A stretch of DNA of 64,000 nucleotides from Symsagittifera roscoffensis (lineage: Eukaryota > Xenacoelomorpha > Acoela > Convolutidae): the NCBI RefSeq assembly GCF_963678635.1, contig NC_087067.1:21448596-21512595 (forward strand), written 5' to 3'. The notes beneath the pieces are model-generated. The model saw only the letters and a program-made list of their open reading frames with translations, ran no database searches and had not been told where the DNA came from. Positions 1-12,400 of the stretch are shown piece by piece; the stretch's first letter is position 1; every line of letters begins with the position of its first letter. The translations under genes and the position numbers were made by a program.

Positions 1-52
1 GAACTTTTGAGAAAGAGCATGAACGAGTGCGGGAAAAGACTGAGACCAAGAA

Positions 53-517
53 TTGCTTTTCACGCTTCCGATAAAAAAAAGATGGCCAAAACCTACTATC
101 ATTTTCAGTGCTCATCGTTCGGGAAGAAGAATTGTCCCTCTTAAAGCTAAAAATAGTCCTAATTCCACAATTTGTGATAAATGGGCTTATAAAGAATCCC
201 AGAAACATATGTGCAAACACTCCAAAAATCCAATTACCATGCTGAAGCTGAAGATTAATTATCAACCGAGAATCATAGTTTCCCGACGTGTTTTCTCTTT
301 CTCCAAGGTCATCAGATCTGGCAAACACACACGTACTTCTGTAAGTGGTGCAGAAGACATCTTGAGAGGAACTTATCCTATCCCCTCGTATCTCAACTTT
401 TGTCATAAAACTTGGAGTTTTCAAAAATGTCGGTTTGTAAAAAGCTTTCAATTAGTATGCTGCTTTCTAGTTTCCGATTTCATGTGGTGGGTAGCTTTGA
501 ATTTTATTCTGCGTTAG
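53..517 (+). CDS. Unassigned open frame near left edge
   Basis: An uninterrupted frame of about 155 codons, the longest non-repetitive frame in the first 4 kb. It has no ATG at its beginning (the first sense codon used is TTG). In-frame stops lie just upstream, so it is not the tail of an ORF entering from outside the window unless it is an exon. The residue mix is ordinary (Ser, Lys, Arg rich, several Cys) with no repeat and no domain I recognise. An exon or an old transposon fragment are both possible, and chance is not excluded in this AT-rich sequence. I assign no function. Confidence 0.2.
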   Translation: MLFTLPIKKRWPKPTIIFSAHRSGRRIVPLKAKNSPNSTICDKWAYKESQKHMCKHSKNPITMLKLKINYQPRIIVSRRVFSFSKVIRSGKHTRTSVSGAEDILRGTYPIPSYLNFCHKTWSFQKCRFVKSFQLVCCFLVSDFMWWVALNFILR

Positions 518-597
518 TTAAAACAATTAAAACTGAATCGAATCTAGCACCAAAAACTGTGGTAAAAAAAACCATAATTTATGGGTACTGTTTTTAA

Positions 598-1337
598 CAA
601 ACACAATGCTCAAACCATCTTTGTAGTTTTCCAAGACACCTCACTGCTTTTCTGCTGAAGCCTGACAAAGGTTTGGCTGAAGGAATGTTGACTAGGGAGG
701 AATAATCGCAAAACCGAGTTGCCAGAAACAAGTCAACAACTTGATAGTGGGCTTGAAAATGATACTGGGCTAAATATTGAAAATGATACTAGTCGAAACT
801 AGTATAAAATTGACTCTCAGTATTTTCTGTTTCGAAGGTGAAGCAATTTGCTTTAGATAGCTTATCTTTTTTGTTCTTAAAAATTATCTCGCAGGATTAT
901 TGGTCTCAGTATCTTGGTTGTGGTTATGCGTGAAGTTCAATTGCGTGCAGTTATAACTATGTTTGTTCTGCAAAGTTTCAGAACTGGATTTTGTCCCCAG
1001 GTAGTAATATTTTGAGATTCAACCAAAATATTACTATATCCCGACGAAATCTAGTGCACAAAGCAGGAGCACAAATTTAACCACTTTCAGTGGACGCCAC
1101 AATTAAATCCTAAAACAATGAGAATCAAAATTATGAAATTATGACCTCACAACAGCACAACATAACTCGAGATCCTTTCCGACGAGTCCAGTGTTAAAAC
1201 GATGTTCAAGTAACCAAGGCTATGCTCTTCCTGTCCCGTTGGGGGGCGGTATGGGGAACGACACTTGACTAGAGACATAACAAAACCTTTATAAATCAAA
1301 AGAAACATAACGAATATGGTCAAGAGTCAACGAGGTT
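598..1337. other. Non-coding stretch
   Basis: No open frame, RNA gene or repeat that I can support. Only short AT-rich sequence leading into the CAA repeat. Confidence 0.5.
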
Positions 1338-1741
<404 letters not shown>

Positions 1742-2495
1742 CACCACAAGAAACGGTATACGTATAAAAACCAAATGGCCAAGAATACCATATGTTCACG
1801 TTGGCTTGTCTTTATTTGACAATCAAGAATTTGTTTTAATTACCTCCTATTGCAAAAAAGGGCAGTTTTTTTTTTAATTTGGATAAAGTTTAGGGAGATA
1901 ACACTGCTAAAAAAATAAGATTTAACTTTGTTTCCCGAGAAAAACAACACCAATCATAACTAAAAAAAATATGATAAACTGTTTTCTGTTTTTTAGCGAG
2001 AAGATTTGTTACATGGTATATCATAAGAGTCGGTGATTTAAAAAAATCCACAAAAAAGGTGGATTTTTTTCGGGATACAAGTATAATAGTTCGGTTCCCG
2101 AAAACCAAGACCAGTGGATAAAGTTCCAGGCCATACTTAAAAAATTCCTCGGCATAATGTCGGTTAATTCTCACCGGAGAAGGCTAGGAGAATTCGAAAA
2201 GCTGTTCAATAATATCCCTTATTAATTTCACAATAAGTTTTTGTTTCATTCACATGTATTCGAGCGACACACTGGTTTTTTATCATTGACTCCAGAAATT
2301 GTGTGAGTTGGGCTTGCAAATCAAAATAATCAGCTGTAACAATACATATATCTAGAGTTTAAAAAAATGCAGAATTTACGAAAAAAAATTAATCATTTTC
2401 AGTTGAATTGATTAACAACACTTATACTATTACTTAAAAAAAAATCCTGGATACTTTTTTTAAAAAATGCGTTTGTTTGAAGCAGCATTTTGATT
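1742..2495. other. Non-coding stretch
   Basis: AT-rich sequence without a supported gene. A short self-complementary patch surrounds a run of A and T near 2,040-2,070 (AAAAAATCCAC and GTGGATTTTTTT arms). Confidence 0.4.
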
Positions 2496-2638
2496 CATCA
2501 TGAGGCCAAACTGTGTTTTTTGTAAATTTTAAGCGTGTTCCGTGACGATAAAATTTTAGCAAGTTTAAAGATGTGTCTCCAGTAACACACAGACACAAAT
2601 TTGTGCGCCTATACAGCATATAGTTTGGCCTCAAAAAA
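2496..2638. mobile_element. Short inverted-repeat element (MITE), copy 1
   Basis: About 143 bp bounded by imperfect inverted ends: left CATCATGAGGCCAAACTGTG, right arm containing TAGTTTGGCCTC. The ends match the family consensus CATTACGAGGCCAAACTGTG seen at 9,271, 12,870 and 19,190. The interior includes the family-specific segment with ACACACAGACACAAAT, also seen in the 9.3-kb copy. It has no coding capacity. The right end is more eroded than in the other copies, so the boundary is good to only a few bases. Confidence 0.7.
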
Positions 2639-3390
2639 TTTAAAAATTTCTTTTCCGATTTGATATACCCAGCTTGAGCAATTGCTTTAGAGCTAGAATA
2701 ATTCAATACGTACGTGTAAAGTATGCTTTGAATTGTTCTCTTCACTCAGTGTGTGAAGCTATAATCACTATTTTTTTGTCAAGAATTGGGACGCTGGTAT
2801 CATGCCGATCAGTTCTTTTTAGTTTTTTTTATCCCTTTTCCCGTGCCGGTTATTTCTTCTCTGGAACTGATGATCACACCGTTACGATCAAGTTTTGTGC
2901 GGATTAAAACTTTTTAAGTAGGTTCTCATTATTTCGTTTGTTTTAAGTTAGCTTATAATGTTTAATTTAAAATCAATTGACAGTCTCTTCGTGGGCTCGT
3001 GTATCCGCGCTTGCTCTTCCCACTGCGTAATCCAGAGTTCTCTCAAGGCATCGAATATGAGCTCTCAGCATTCGAAAATTTACTTGAGTTATCAAGAGAT
3101 TCGTGAATCTTACTAGAAGTAATAAAATGAAAAAATTCGATGAGATACTGCAACTATGGTTGAGCACAAGATGAAGACAAACTGATTTAAATTTAGCGGC
3201 CGCTTGTTACCATCAAAAAAAGAGTGCAATCGATATATCACAAACGCAACTTTATCGATAACACCAATTCTAATTGGAGCGTCAAAATTAGAGATCATCA
3301 ATGTTTCAGAAAAGAAACCATAGCAGCACATAATATGAAAAAACTCCATGCACACAATGATTTTTCTGTTCTTAGCATAAAAATGTGAGA
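2639..3390. other. Non-coding stretch
   Basis: AT-rich, several short frames on both strands, none with convincing composition or splice signals. Confidence 0.4.
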
Positions 3391-3655
3391 AAGGGAAGTA
3401 TTGTTCATCCTTAGACGGCTACACGGGAAGTTGGTGGTCTTTTTTGAACAAATTGGGGCTGTCAAAAAAGGGATCGTCATCATCAACGACCCTTTGTGTC
3501 CCAATACACAATTCGTTATGTCGACGAACCCCAGGATACTAGTTTATACGTTAGGTACTCCGATTTGAGAAAAGATTCTGATCACGCCTAATCAAGGAAA
3601 CAAGTCGAAGAATCACTGCCCGACAATTTCATAAAATGTATGATTCAGGAAGCCA
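3391..3655 (+). pseudogene. Candidate decayed coding fragment
   Basis: Two overlapping plus-strand frames have protein-like composition here. One runs from 3,391 to a stop at about 3,560 and contains GKLVVFFEQIGAVKKG and INDPLCPNTQF. The other, in a different frame from about 3,440, contains QYTIRYVDEPQDTSLYV and, after one in-frame TAA, SLPDNFIKCMIQEAK. It ends at a GT (CCAA|GTAACT) that could be a 5-prime splice site. The alternation of frames plus an internal stop suggests a broken gene rather than a live exon. I do not recognise the family. It lies 0.7 kb upstream of the better candidate exon at 4.4 kb, and the two could be parts of one former gene. Confidence 0.3.
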
Positions 3656-3659
3656 AGTA

Positions 3660-4390
3660 ACTTAGACCAAATTGAAACCCTCAGAATCCAAAACCAAAAA
3701 TTAAAAACCAGGAAGAAACACTGCAGGAAGATATTTTGATTAGCCTTGATCGTTTTGTGTTGCCAGAAAACGACGTCCAATTGAACTGATATGCAATATG
3801 CGTCAATGTTGTAATGCTGGTTAAAATACCATAGAATTATTCAACGTAACTTCTTTAATTAATCACATCAAATACCGAGAAAACCTGTGAACAAAAAAAT
3901 CATTTCATTTTATATCCTGAAATGAATACTTGAGTTCGTCTGGTTGAAATTGGAACTTGCAATTAAAGCTAGGATCGAAAATTTTGCGTGCTTTCTAAAC
4001 TTACCCTGTCGATTAGCTGAAATTCGATTGCACGAGGAAACAAACTTTTGCCGGAAAGTCTTCTTTTGAAAACGCGGATGTCACATTGGAAATTCCGGTT
4101 GTTTTGATATTTCTTGGTATTCAGCCTTTCGTTTTTCAATGTTGGATAATTTCCTAATATATTTGACTGATTCCATTTTGCTTGGTTTTTACAACAAAAT
4201 TAGCTGCGATCTCAGTGATATCGCTGACCCACTTAGCTAAAGTTTTGCGATATTATCGTAATCTAATAGATGCGTTGTTATAATTAGAAGAAAATAGCGC
4301 AAAATTTAGCTTTGGTTCAAGCTAGGCCATGTAATCCGACAGGCCATTGATTTATCATCCACACAGTAAGCTGCTCACTTTTTGGGTGCA
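3660..4390. other. Non-coding stretch
   Basis: No supported feature. It could be an intron if the flanking coding candidates belong together. Confidence 0.3.
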
Positions 4391-4391
4391 G

Positions 4392-4698
4392 CTTAACCTC
4401 TGGACATTTTGGTTGCCATCAACCTTGCGACTCTCTGCTTGAGGAAAAATGGAATTTGTTGCCAGCAAAAAACGCCGGACACCCTGATCAAATCTCCCAA
4501 ATTCAACGAGCAAGGAAGTTTTTTCACGAGAATAACCCGATGCCACATTTTGCATATGCCATCGAGGATAGTTACCGAGAGCTTTTGCGACATAATTTTG
4601 CCGAGTCATTTGACAATGATTTTTATTCGGACCGGGAAGGAACCACTCGAACCGTTAACTGTTTGTTTTATATGCTTGCTATTACTAGAGTTTTTTAA
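4392..4698 (+). CDS. Candidate exon, family unknown
   Basis: An open plus-strand frame runs from an in-frame stop near 4,350 to TAA at 4,696-4,698. A plausible 3-prime splice site (pyrimidine-rich CTCACTTTTTGGGTGCAG) ends at about 4,391. The translation is protein-like: Cys/His-containing start (GHFGCHQPCDSLLEEKW), then a charged helical part with ENNPMPHFAYAIEDSYREL and FAESFDNDFYSDREGTTRTV. It is about 100 codons. The minus strand of the same bases is also open but lower in quality. A downstream donor is not obvious, so it may be a terminal exon. Family and function not recognised. Confidence 0.4.
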
Positions 4699-4949
4699 TT
4701 TACCGTATTCTGATTTGCAGCTGCCGTATTCTTCTTCTTGTATGCAGTATTTTTTTACCCTTATGCAGTATGAAGTGTTGGTCTCAAAATTAAGCCAGCT
4801 CTTTGCATGAAAATTTTTTCATAGTGGGTAAAAAGCAACGGATGTAATGACAAAAGATTTGCTGCTACAGTGAACTTTCTTCAGTGAAGCGAATAAAAAC
4901 TAACAAATTTGAGAAATTAGATCAATGAATTAGCTTGCTTCAGCTTAAC
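4699..4949. other. Non-coding stretch
   Basis: Nothing supported. Confidence 0.4.
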
Positions 4950-5120
4950 CAGTTGGCATCAAAAATGTAGATCGGAGTTGGGAGTAAGTTGGCAAGGGTT
5001 GAGATCGAAGTTGGTGGCAAACTGGGGCAAAGACTGGAGGTTGACCGTTGGGTATTTCAACTGGCAGCTTGATTATTAGTAGTATTTGAGATTGAACTCG
5101 CTGGGTTGACCAAATGGTAA
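4950..5120 (-). repeat. Dispersed repeat related to 13.24-13.40 kb
   Basis: The reverse complement of this segment shares a recognisable order of short blocks with the plus strand at about 13,235-13,400 (CCAGTTGAAATACC, then CAACTTCGATCTCAA and preceding TTTGGTCA / ATGGTCA blocks). It is a diverged interspersed repeat without coding capacity. The 13-kb copy lies inside the large inverted-repeat element, so this one may be a derivative of that family. Confidence 0.5.
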
Positions 5121-5164
5121 AAATGATTTAATATATGTGACTGAACTTAAAATATTTAATTTCC

Positions 5165-5585
5165 CTGACCACTACCGCAGGCGCGGATCTAGGAATTTCT
5201 CGAGGGGGGCGCGGATTTTCAGAAAAATTTTGAAAATTTTGCCGACCTTTTTTTTAAAGGTCGACCAAGTTGATTATCTGAGCTCTCTCAAAACACTATA
5301 AAGACCATAATTAAATAAAATTTTGAGCGCCGCAGGTAAATTTTTGAACAAAAGGCGTTTTTAGGCACTTTTTGGAAAATTTCGACCAAAAAATCGCGTT
5401 TTTTCGGCGCTTGCTCCCCCCTCAAATTTAGAATATATAAGTGCCGAAGGCGTCTTTAGAAAATGTTTAGGGTCGGTCGGTCAAAAGTGGATTTCTCAAA
5501 ACGTAACAAAGGAGGTACCCTTTGGGTCGGCAGGGGGTCGAATATCTGAGGGAAAGAAGGGCGTCCACCCTCAGCCTCCCCCTTA
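5165..5585. repeat. G-rich dispersed repeat family
   Basis: Begins GCGCGGATCTAGGAATTTCT followed by a G run, and contains CGCGTTTTTTCGGCGC and a C-rich end before CGCTACTG. A diverged relative lies at about 57,520-57,760 (AGGTCTAGAATTTTCTTG, AGGTTGATCAA, GCGTTTTTTTGGCGCGCTTCC). A short piece of the same end (CCCCTCCCAATACGCTACTG) lies near 20,355-20,375. It is locally much more GC-rich than its surroundings. No ORF; origin unknown. Confidence 0.6.
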
Positions 5586-6788
5586 AACCCGCTACTGCAC
5601 TACTGTAATTTATGTAACTACTACTATATATGTAACTTGAATCCGCAAACAAAATACGGTTTCCGCTTATAATTTGCGGATTCCGCAAATTGGCCTATTT
5701 TTGGAGTGATTTTTCTTTATGCAGCGCAAGTATTTTTTGCAGAGAAAATTGAAAAAAAATGCCAGTTTGCCAAAGTTTTTGGAAACTTTTGGCCAAATTA
5801 TCCGTCTTTTCTAAAATTGTTATGTATAGGCGTTAGCATTAGTCTAAAAATGTAAAAATTTATGAATCTTTATTAAATGACGTAAATTGTATCATGAAAG
5901 GTAATGAGGGTTGGCTTTACTGTACTTCAATTACCCGTCATTGAGTTAAGGACGATTATGAATCCTTTTTAGGATCTGTGAAAGTTCCAAGTTTTTTTTC
6001 ATTATTGTTTTTGAGTAGCTTTTGGGGCCCTACGTTCAGCTGAGGACCACTTTATTGTTCCGACTTTCGATACGAAAGTAACGGAATATTTGTGCTCGGG
6101 GTGGGTTTTTTTTTCTTCAGACAAATTTCGACTTTTTAACTAGCCTTTTTTGACGGAATTTTTTTATATCATTCAAAAGGTATTGTTGTCCTGAGCTTAA
6201 AATCGAAAAGATATTTCACCTGTGATCAATTTTTGTAAAGTTATGGCGGTTTAAAGATTGCCATTTTGGCCAATTTAGGACAATTAACGCGCGATATGTT
6301 TCGCGCTATTAACGCGTAAGCGGAGATTTAATCCGTCTTAGAAATCGTTCCAAATTGGTTGGAAGAAACTTATTTGCCATAATTGATTTGTTACAAGGAG
6401 CGAAATCTATCCTTTTGTACTTTATATGGCGTGTGGGGGGATGATTTTTAAAACAATTTCAAATTTTAGAAAAAAAAATTTCATTTTATTTTATTACATT
6501 TTTTTTATAGGTTATTACTGCTCCTTAAACATTAAAAGGCAGTCGGAACATTCAGGGCTTTGCCCTGATACGAGCACTCTTGTTCCTTTGATCAATAGGT
6601 CAGCTGTATATACTGTTCAAGTAGTTGAAATATTTGCGTTGTGTTTCTAAGTTTTTCTTCCGTTTTCATATCAGATTGGTCCAAAAATTATCTTCCAATG
6701 TTGGAGAGAATTAAAAAGTGATTTTGTTTGAATATCGTTCAATTATCAATGGCGTCGTGATTGCTTGTATGTTGTACGGATTGAATTG
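5586..6788. repeat. 1.2-kb direct duplication, copy 1
   Basis: Nearly identical to 6,861-8,064 (unit about 1,203 bp, period 1,275). Differences are scattered single bases. Starts AACCCGCTACTGCACTACTG and ends GTACGGATTGAATTG. It holds the GC-rich core described in the findings (GCGCGATAT and ATTAACGCGTAAGCG near 6,290-6,320) and a TTTGCGGATTCCGCAAATTG palindrome near 5,675-5,695. A 74-codon frame (6,426-6,650) is identical in both copies, but this follows from the recent duplication and is not evidence of coding. Confidence 0.92.
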
Positions 6789-6860
6789 TTAGTTCAAATC
6801 CAGGCACTGGTTGAGTCTAACCAGTTTGATAGTTGCGTCGCTTTATTGCTTCTGTTCAAT

Positions 6861-8064
6861 AACCCGCTACTGCACTACTGTAATTTATGTAACTACTACT
6901 ATATATGTAACTTGAATCCGCAAACAAAATACGGTTTCCGCTTATAATTTGCGGATTCCGCAAATTGGCCTATTTTTGGAGTGATTTTTCTTTATGCAGC
7001 GCAAGCATTTTTTGCAGAGAAAATTGAAAAAAAATGCCAGTTTGGCAACGTTTTTGGAAACTTTTGGCCAAATTATCCGTCTTTTCTAAAATTGTTATGT
7101 ATAGGCGTTAGCATTAGTCTAAAAATGTAAAGATTTATGAATCATTATTAAATGACGTAAATTGTGTCATGAAGGGCAATGAGGGTTGGCTTTACTGTAC
7201 TTCAATTACCCGTCATTGAGTTAAGGACGATTATGAATCCTTTTTTAGGATCTGTGAAAGTTCCAACTTTTTTTCATTATTGTTTTTGGGTAGCTTTTGG
7301 GGCCCTACGTTCAGCTGAGGACCACTTTATTGTTCCGACTTTCGATACGAAAGTAACGGAATATTTTTGCTCGGGGTGGGTTTTTTTTTTCTTCAGACAA
7401 ATTTCGACTTTTTAACTAGCCTTTTTTGACGGAATTTTTTTATATCATTCAAAAGGTATTGTTGTCCTGAGCTTAAAATCGAAAAGATATTTCACCTGTG
7501 ATCAATTTTTGTAAAGTTATGGCGGTTTAAAGATTGCCATTTTGGCCAATTTAGGACAATTAACGCGCGATATGTTTCGCGCTATTAACGCGTAAGCGGA
7601 GATTTAATCCGTCTTAGAAATCGTTCCAAATTGGTTGGAAGAAACTTATTTGCCATAATTGATTTGTTACAAGGAGCGAAATCTATCCTTTTGTACTTTA
7701 TATGGCGTGTGGGGGGATGATTTTTAAAACAATTTCAAATTTTAGAAAAAAAAATTTCATTTTATTTTATTACATTTTTTTTATAGGTTATTACTGCTCC
7801 TTAAACATTAAAAGGCAGTCGGAACATTCAGGGCTTTGCCCTGATACGAGCACTCTTGTTCCTTTGATCAATAGGTCAGCTGTATATACTGTTCAAGTAG
7901 TTGAAATATTTGCGTTGTGTTTCTAAGTTTTTCTTCCGTTTTCATATCAGATTGGTCCAAAAATTATCTTCCAATGTTGGAGAGAATTAAAAAGTGATTT
8001 TGTTTGAATATCGTTCAATTATCAATGGCGTCGTGATTGCTTGTATGTTGTACGGATTGAATTG
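6861..8064. repeat. 1.2-kb direct duplication, copy 2
   Basis: Second copy of the unit at 5,586-6,788, separated from it by 72 bp (6,789-6,860). The high identity implies recent duplication or gene conversion. Diverged relatives of its second half occur at 56,740-57,370 and, more weakly, at 55,940-56,310. Confidence 0.92.
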
Positions 8065-9270
8065 GTTAGATCTGTAGTTTTGTTATTTGTGAGCATTGTT
8101 TTTCTGGGCTATCTTGATCTAACTGCGGTGTTAAACTTGGCTTATGTGAACTCGTTTGACAACACCCGAGTTGCCCAAAAATGCTTGTCATACAATTTTG
8201 ATAAATGAAAAACAATTCATTATACAATTTCAGAAAATTCTAAGAAAACTAGATTTTTTTGTGTTTTGCTAATTATTTTTGTGTTTTGTCCGAAAACACT
8301 AATCAAGGAGTTTGACTCAAAAAACCCATTGGTTGAAGAAAAAATCTCACAGAAACTCGCATTAGCGTAGTAATTGTATGAGATAACATTTATCAGATCT
8401 CTCATAAATATGAACAAAAAGTTAAGTTTTTGTCTTGGGCTAGAATGTTTTTAATCTTAAATTTTTGTTGTCGAAACTTGTGGCCTAGCTTTTTTCAAAA
8501 ATTGAGGTATATCTTACAAAATAAAAAAATCATATAAAATTTGTTGCAAATTGTTGCATGCAGTTTTTTTTAATAAAAATGCCCAATTTAGCCTGAAAAA
8601 GTATTGCGACTGAAAATTGTGAAAATAAAAATTCCCTGAAATTTGGATTTTTTACTGCACATTTTTTTTTGCAGCAAGGTGAAAATTAAAAACCGTGCAA
8701 TTTTTATGTCTGGAAATTGTATGATGAACATTTCTTCCATAATTTTCGTATTTTTCTAATATGTGACTAATATGTGACTAATATTTTCTAATTATGTGAC
8801 TAATATTTTTCGTGTATGGAGGTCAACCAGAACAGTTTAAACAGAAATGAGAAGCGACTATTATCTAACTATTGAAGATTCAAAATGAGTGACCAAATGT
8901 TGAAAATTTGTTTTTCAAAAACTTTCTAAACTTCATAAAACTTATCTGAGATCTGCCATATTCCGAGATCTGCCATATTCCGAGCTCGATTCTGAGACCT
9001 TACTAACGATTCTTTTCGTGTTTGATTTTTTTTCGGACTTATCTTAAGTTTAACTAGAGTAATTGAAAAGCAAACCAGATTGGTTCATAGATTTTTAAAT
9101 TGTTTAAAAAATAAAAAAGGAAGAAGATATTTATATTCATTATCTTAATTGTTATTTACTTGTTTTTCGGATATTAAACAATTTTGCATATTCATGTAGA
9201 TTTTTCTTACCATTAGGAGTTTCAAATTAAATCCTCAAACTTCCTCTTAAATCCTCAAAACCAAGACAAA
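8065..9270. repeat. Non-coding with small tandem motifs
   Basis: No gene. Contains a GGAAATTGTATGATGA box (about 8,713) and GTGTATGGAGGTCAACC (about 8,812), both shared with the TATGATA-box repeat family at 17.7, 19.4 and 22.2 kb. Between them are three copies of a TATGTGACTAATA-like unit (8,757-8,810). A GAGATCTGCCATATTCC doublet lies at about 8,950-8,985. Confidence 0.55.
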
Positions 9271-9468
9271 CATTACCAGGCTAAACTGTGCATTTTGTGA
9301 TTTCTAAGCGGATTTCGCATCATGGATGCTCCTTTTTTTCTTTTCTTGTTTTTTCCTTTTCTTTGATCGTTTCTACAAAAGTTGAACATGTTTATAGACT
9401 TGTATCTGGAAACCAGGAACATACAGACACAAAATTGTCAGCCTATCTAGTGCATGGCTTGTAATGAG
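9271..9468. mobile_element. Short inverted-repeat element (MITE), copy 2
   Basis: 198 bp. Left end CATTACCAGGCTAAACTGTG, right end GTGCATGGCTTGTAATG, its imperfect reverse complement. The internal part (TCTGGAAACCAGGAACATAC) matches the reverse complement of the internal part of the 19.2-kb copy, so the two are the same subfamily in opposite internal orientation. No ORF. No convincing target-site duplication could be read. Confidence 0.8.
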
Positions 9469-9469
9469 A

Positions 9470-12400
9470 TAAGGAAAGCACAAAAATTATCCATTTTGCA
9501 AAGGAATCTCTATGTCAATTTCCTGAAAGTAAGCGTGCATCAAGTACGTTTTTTGAAAAATTATTTTTGAAACACTTTTTCCTGCAAAAACCAAATAAAA
9601 AAAATTGTGAGGAGATAGCAAGGAAAAAAGGGAGGCAAATGTTATTTTCTGTTTCTTTCGAAAAATAGAATGCATTTTTGAGACAAGGAATAACCAAGAA
9701 CCATTTTATGTTCAACTTTTTGAAACAAAATTTCGGAATTTAACAAGAACTCTAAAAACTCTGTTTCAATATTTCGGATTGAGGGTGAACTCAGAAAATT
9801 GTCATACTAAGGGGTTTTTTCTTGTAAAAATTCGAGCAATTTTCATTGAGTCCTTGACAGAATGTCAAGCCTGATTGTAAAACTTTGAATTTCAATTTCA
9901 ATTTTTTCTCTAAAGTTTTTGAATTTTGAATAAAATGACGTTCATAGTTTTTTTCATTCTATACACTGGTCTCTGAAAACTTTAATTTACTTGAGAATGG
10001 AAAAAGTCGAGCTGTGCGTTTTTTACTCAATGAGAAGTCTGCAACTCAAAAATTTGCCCAGTTATAATTTCAAAAAAGAAATCCCCAACGTACTATTTGT
10101 ACGACCTTGAAAATTTTCCTTTGGGCATTGAACGGAAACACATTTTTTAAGAGACGAGTGGACTGATTGAATTTAAAATAACAATTTAAAATTTTGAATT
10201 TATGAAATAAATTGAAACAACAAAGTTGGTAAATTGGTTAAAAAAAAGAAGGTTAATTTTGCTTTTTTTTGCCTGAAGCAAATGCCGCATACAAAAAACA
10301 GCTCAGTAGTCAAATAAATTTTATGCGTTCAAAGATCATCAACAGCGCGCAATTCCAAATAGTCGTTTTTTGAAAATTGTAGTAATGTCAGAATATGTTG
10401 AGACTTTTGCTTTATCAAAGATCAAATATCAATGTTGATTTGGCAAAGATCAACAAAGTTTTTGCTTTTATGTTTATTACCAGTGTGAATCTTTCATTTT
10501 GAAAAGAACGTTACCTGCTCATTACTTACTTAGATATAATTTTTTCAAAAATTGATAGTTTCAAATAATTTGAGATTTGAACTCCTCGAGACCAAAACGA
10601 AGGGCAATTAAAACTTTCTATTTTGCAAAGATATTTTATTTCAACCTCCTGAAAGAAACCGTGTTTCAGCTACCTCTTTCGAAAAAATTCAAAAACTTGT
10701 TTCCTGCAAAACTAGAGAAAATTATTTTGTCTCGAAGAAACAACTTCCATTCAAATAATTATTTTTCAAATGGAAAAAACTTGATTCTGGCTATTGGAAG
10801 CAAAACTTTTCTCTGTCGTTTCGAAAAGTAGGTTGATTACCATTTTTTTGTAGTTAATGCTTTTGCCAATGAAAAATACTGATGCATATCACGTTGCGTA
10901 ATTTTTTTATTGAGATTTAAGAACCTAACAGAACCTTTAACACTCTGCTTCTTTGAGTCGGATTTGGAGCTAAACTCGATAAAAAATCACAAAATTGGTT
11001 TCTTCTTAAAAAAATTATGATGATTTTATCAAAAACCTCACAATTTACGACAAAATTTCGGGCCTAGTTTAAAGATAGAAATTTGAAACTGAATTTTTGC
11101 TAATAAGTTTCACAAAATTTGAACAAGTTGACTCATATTTTGAACAATTTTCAAAATGTTTTTAGTGGATTGTACTACTGCATATTTCATGACATGGTTT
11201 TTGGCTTATCGATAATTTTGGCTCATCGATAATATAGTTTTTGGCTTATCGATATTAAACTTTGAAGGGATGCACGGGTCTTTGATAATAAAATGGTCCC
11301 AGGAGCATGATAAACGTAGAGCTCTGAAGTTTTAATTGATAAGAGGTCCACACAACGTCAAACTGAGAGAATTTTTTTTTGAAAAAATGACTAGACTAAT
11401 TACCTTATCATTGACCCAATTTAATTTTCTGAAAAAAAGTAGAAAACAATTTGAAAGTGAAAATTGCTACATATAATAAGAAAGAAGCAGATTGTAAGTT
11501 TTGTTTTACTATTTGCTTGAGTCAAATGGCGCATCAAGGAAACAGCTCGTAAATGTTGCATGAAAATCAAAAGCACTATATACCGAATAGTCGTTTATTG
11601 AAAATTGAAGTAAGCTCAAAAACGTTGAGACTTTTTTATGTTTTGCTTTGGCAAAGATCAACAATTTTTTTTGTTTTCATGATTGATTGCCAGGGTGATT
11701 CTTTCTTTTTGAGTGAAACTTAGCGCACCAACTACTTAAAAAAATGTATTTATATAACTTTTCCAAATTAATAGTTTCGAATGATTTGAGATTTGAACTC
11801 CTCTAGACTAAGACGAGGCGCAATTAAAACTATCTATTTTGCAAAGTTTTTTTATTTCAACCTCCAGAAAGTCTTTTGAAAAATTTTAAATACTTGTTTT
11901 CATGCAAAAACAAAGAAAATTATATTTTCTCGAAGAACCGAATTCCGTTCAAATAATCATTTTTTAAAGTAAAATTTATTTTCCGGCTATTGGAAGCAGA
12001 ACTCTTTTTTTTTCTTCAAAAAATAGAATGATTGTTATTTTTTGTGGTTAAGGCATATCATAATTAGAAGTTTTGATTCAAATCTTGGTGGGTAATTTTT
12101 GATTGAGGTTTAAGAAACTAACAAGAGCATTAACACCTCTGCTTCTCTTCATCGGGTTTCGAGCTAAACTCAAAAAACAACCATGAAATTGGTTTCCTAG
12201 TAATTTTTATCAAAAGCGTTTGTCAAACATTTATCAAAAGCCTAACACTTCCCGACAAGATTTTACCCCTGATTGTAGAAATATAACTTCAAATTGAAAT
12301 CTTTTTCCAGGCTTCGCAAAATTGGAACATCAAGTTGACTTTTATTTTGTGAATATTTTTCCTAAATTTTTAATGGTTTTTACTACTCCATATTTGATGA

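Noticed and set aside
6755-6815. A tRNA-like pattern (TGGCGTCGTGATTGC, then GTTCAAATCC)
   Set aside because: No acceptor stem pairs, and the sister copy at 8.05 kb lacks the B-box part. At most a SINE-like coincidence.
6426-7926. Identical 74-codon frames at 6,426-6,650 and 7,702-7,926
   Set aside because: Identity follows from the recent 1.2-kb duplication. The diverged copy at 57 kb does not keep the frame.
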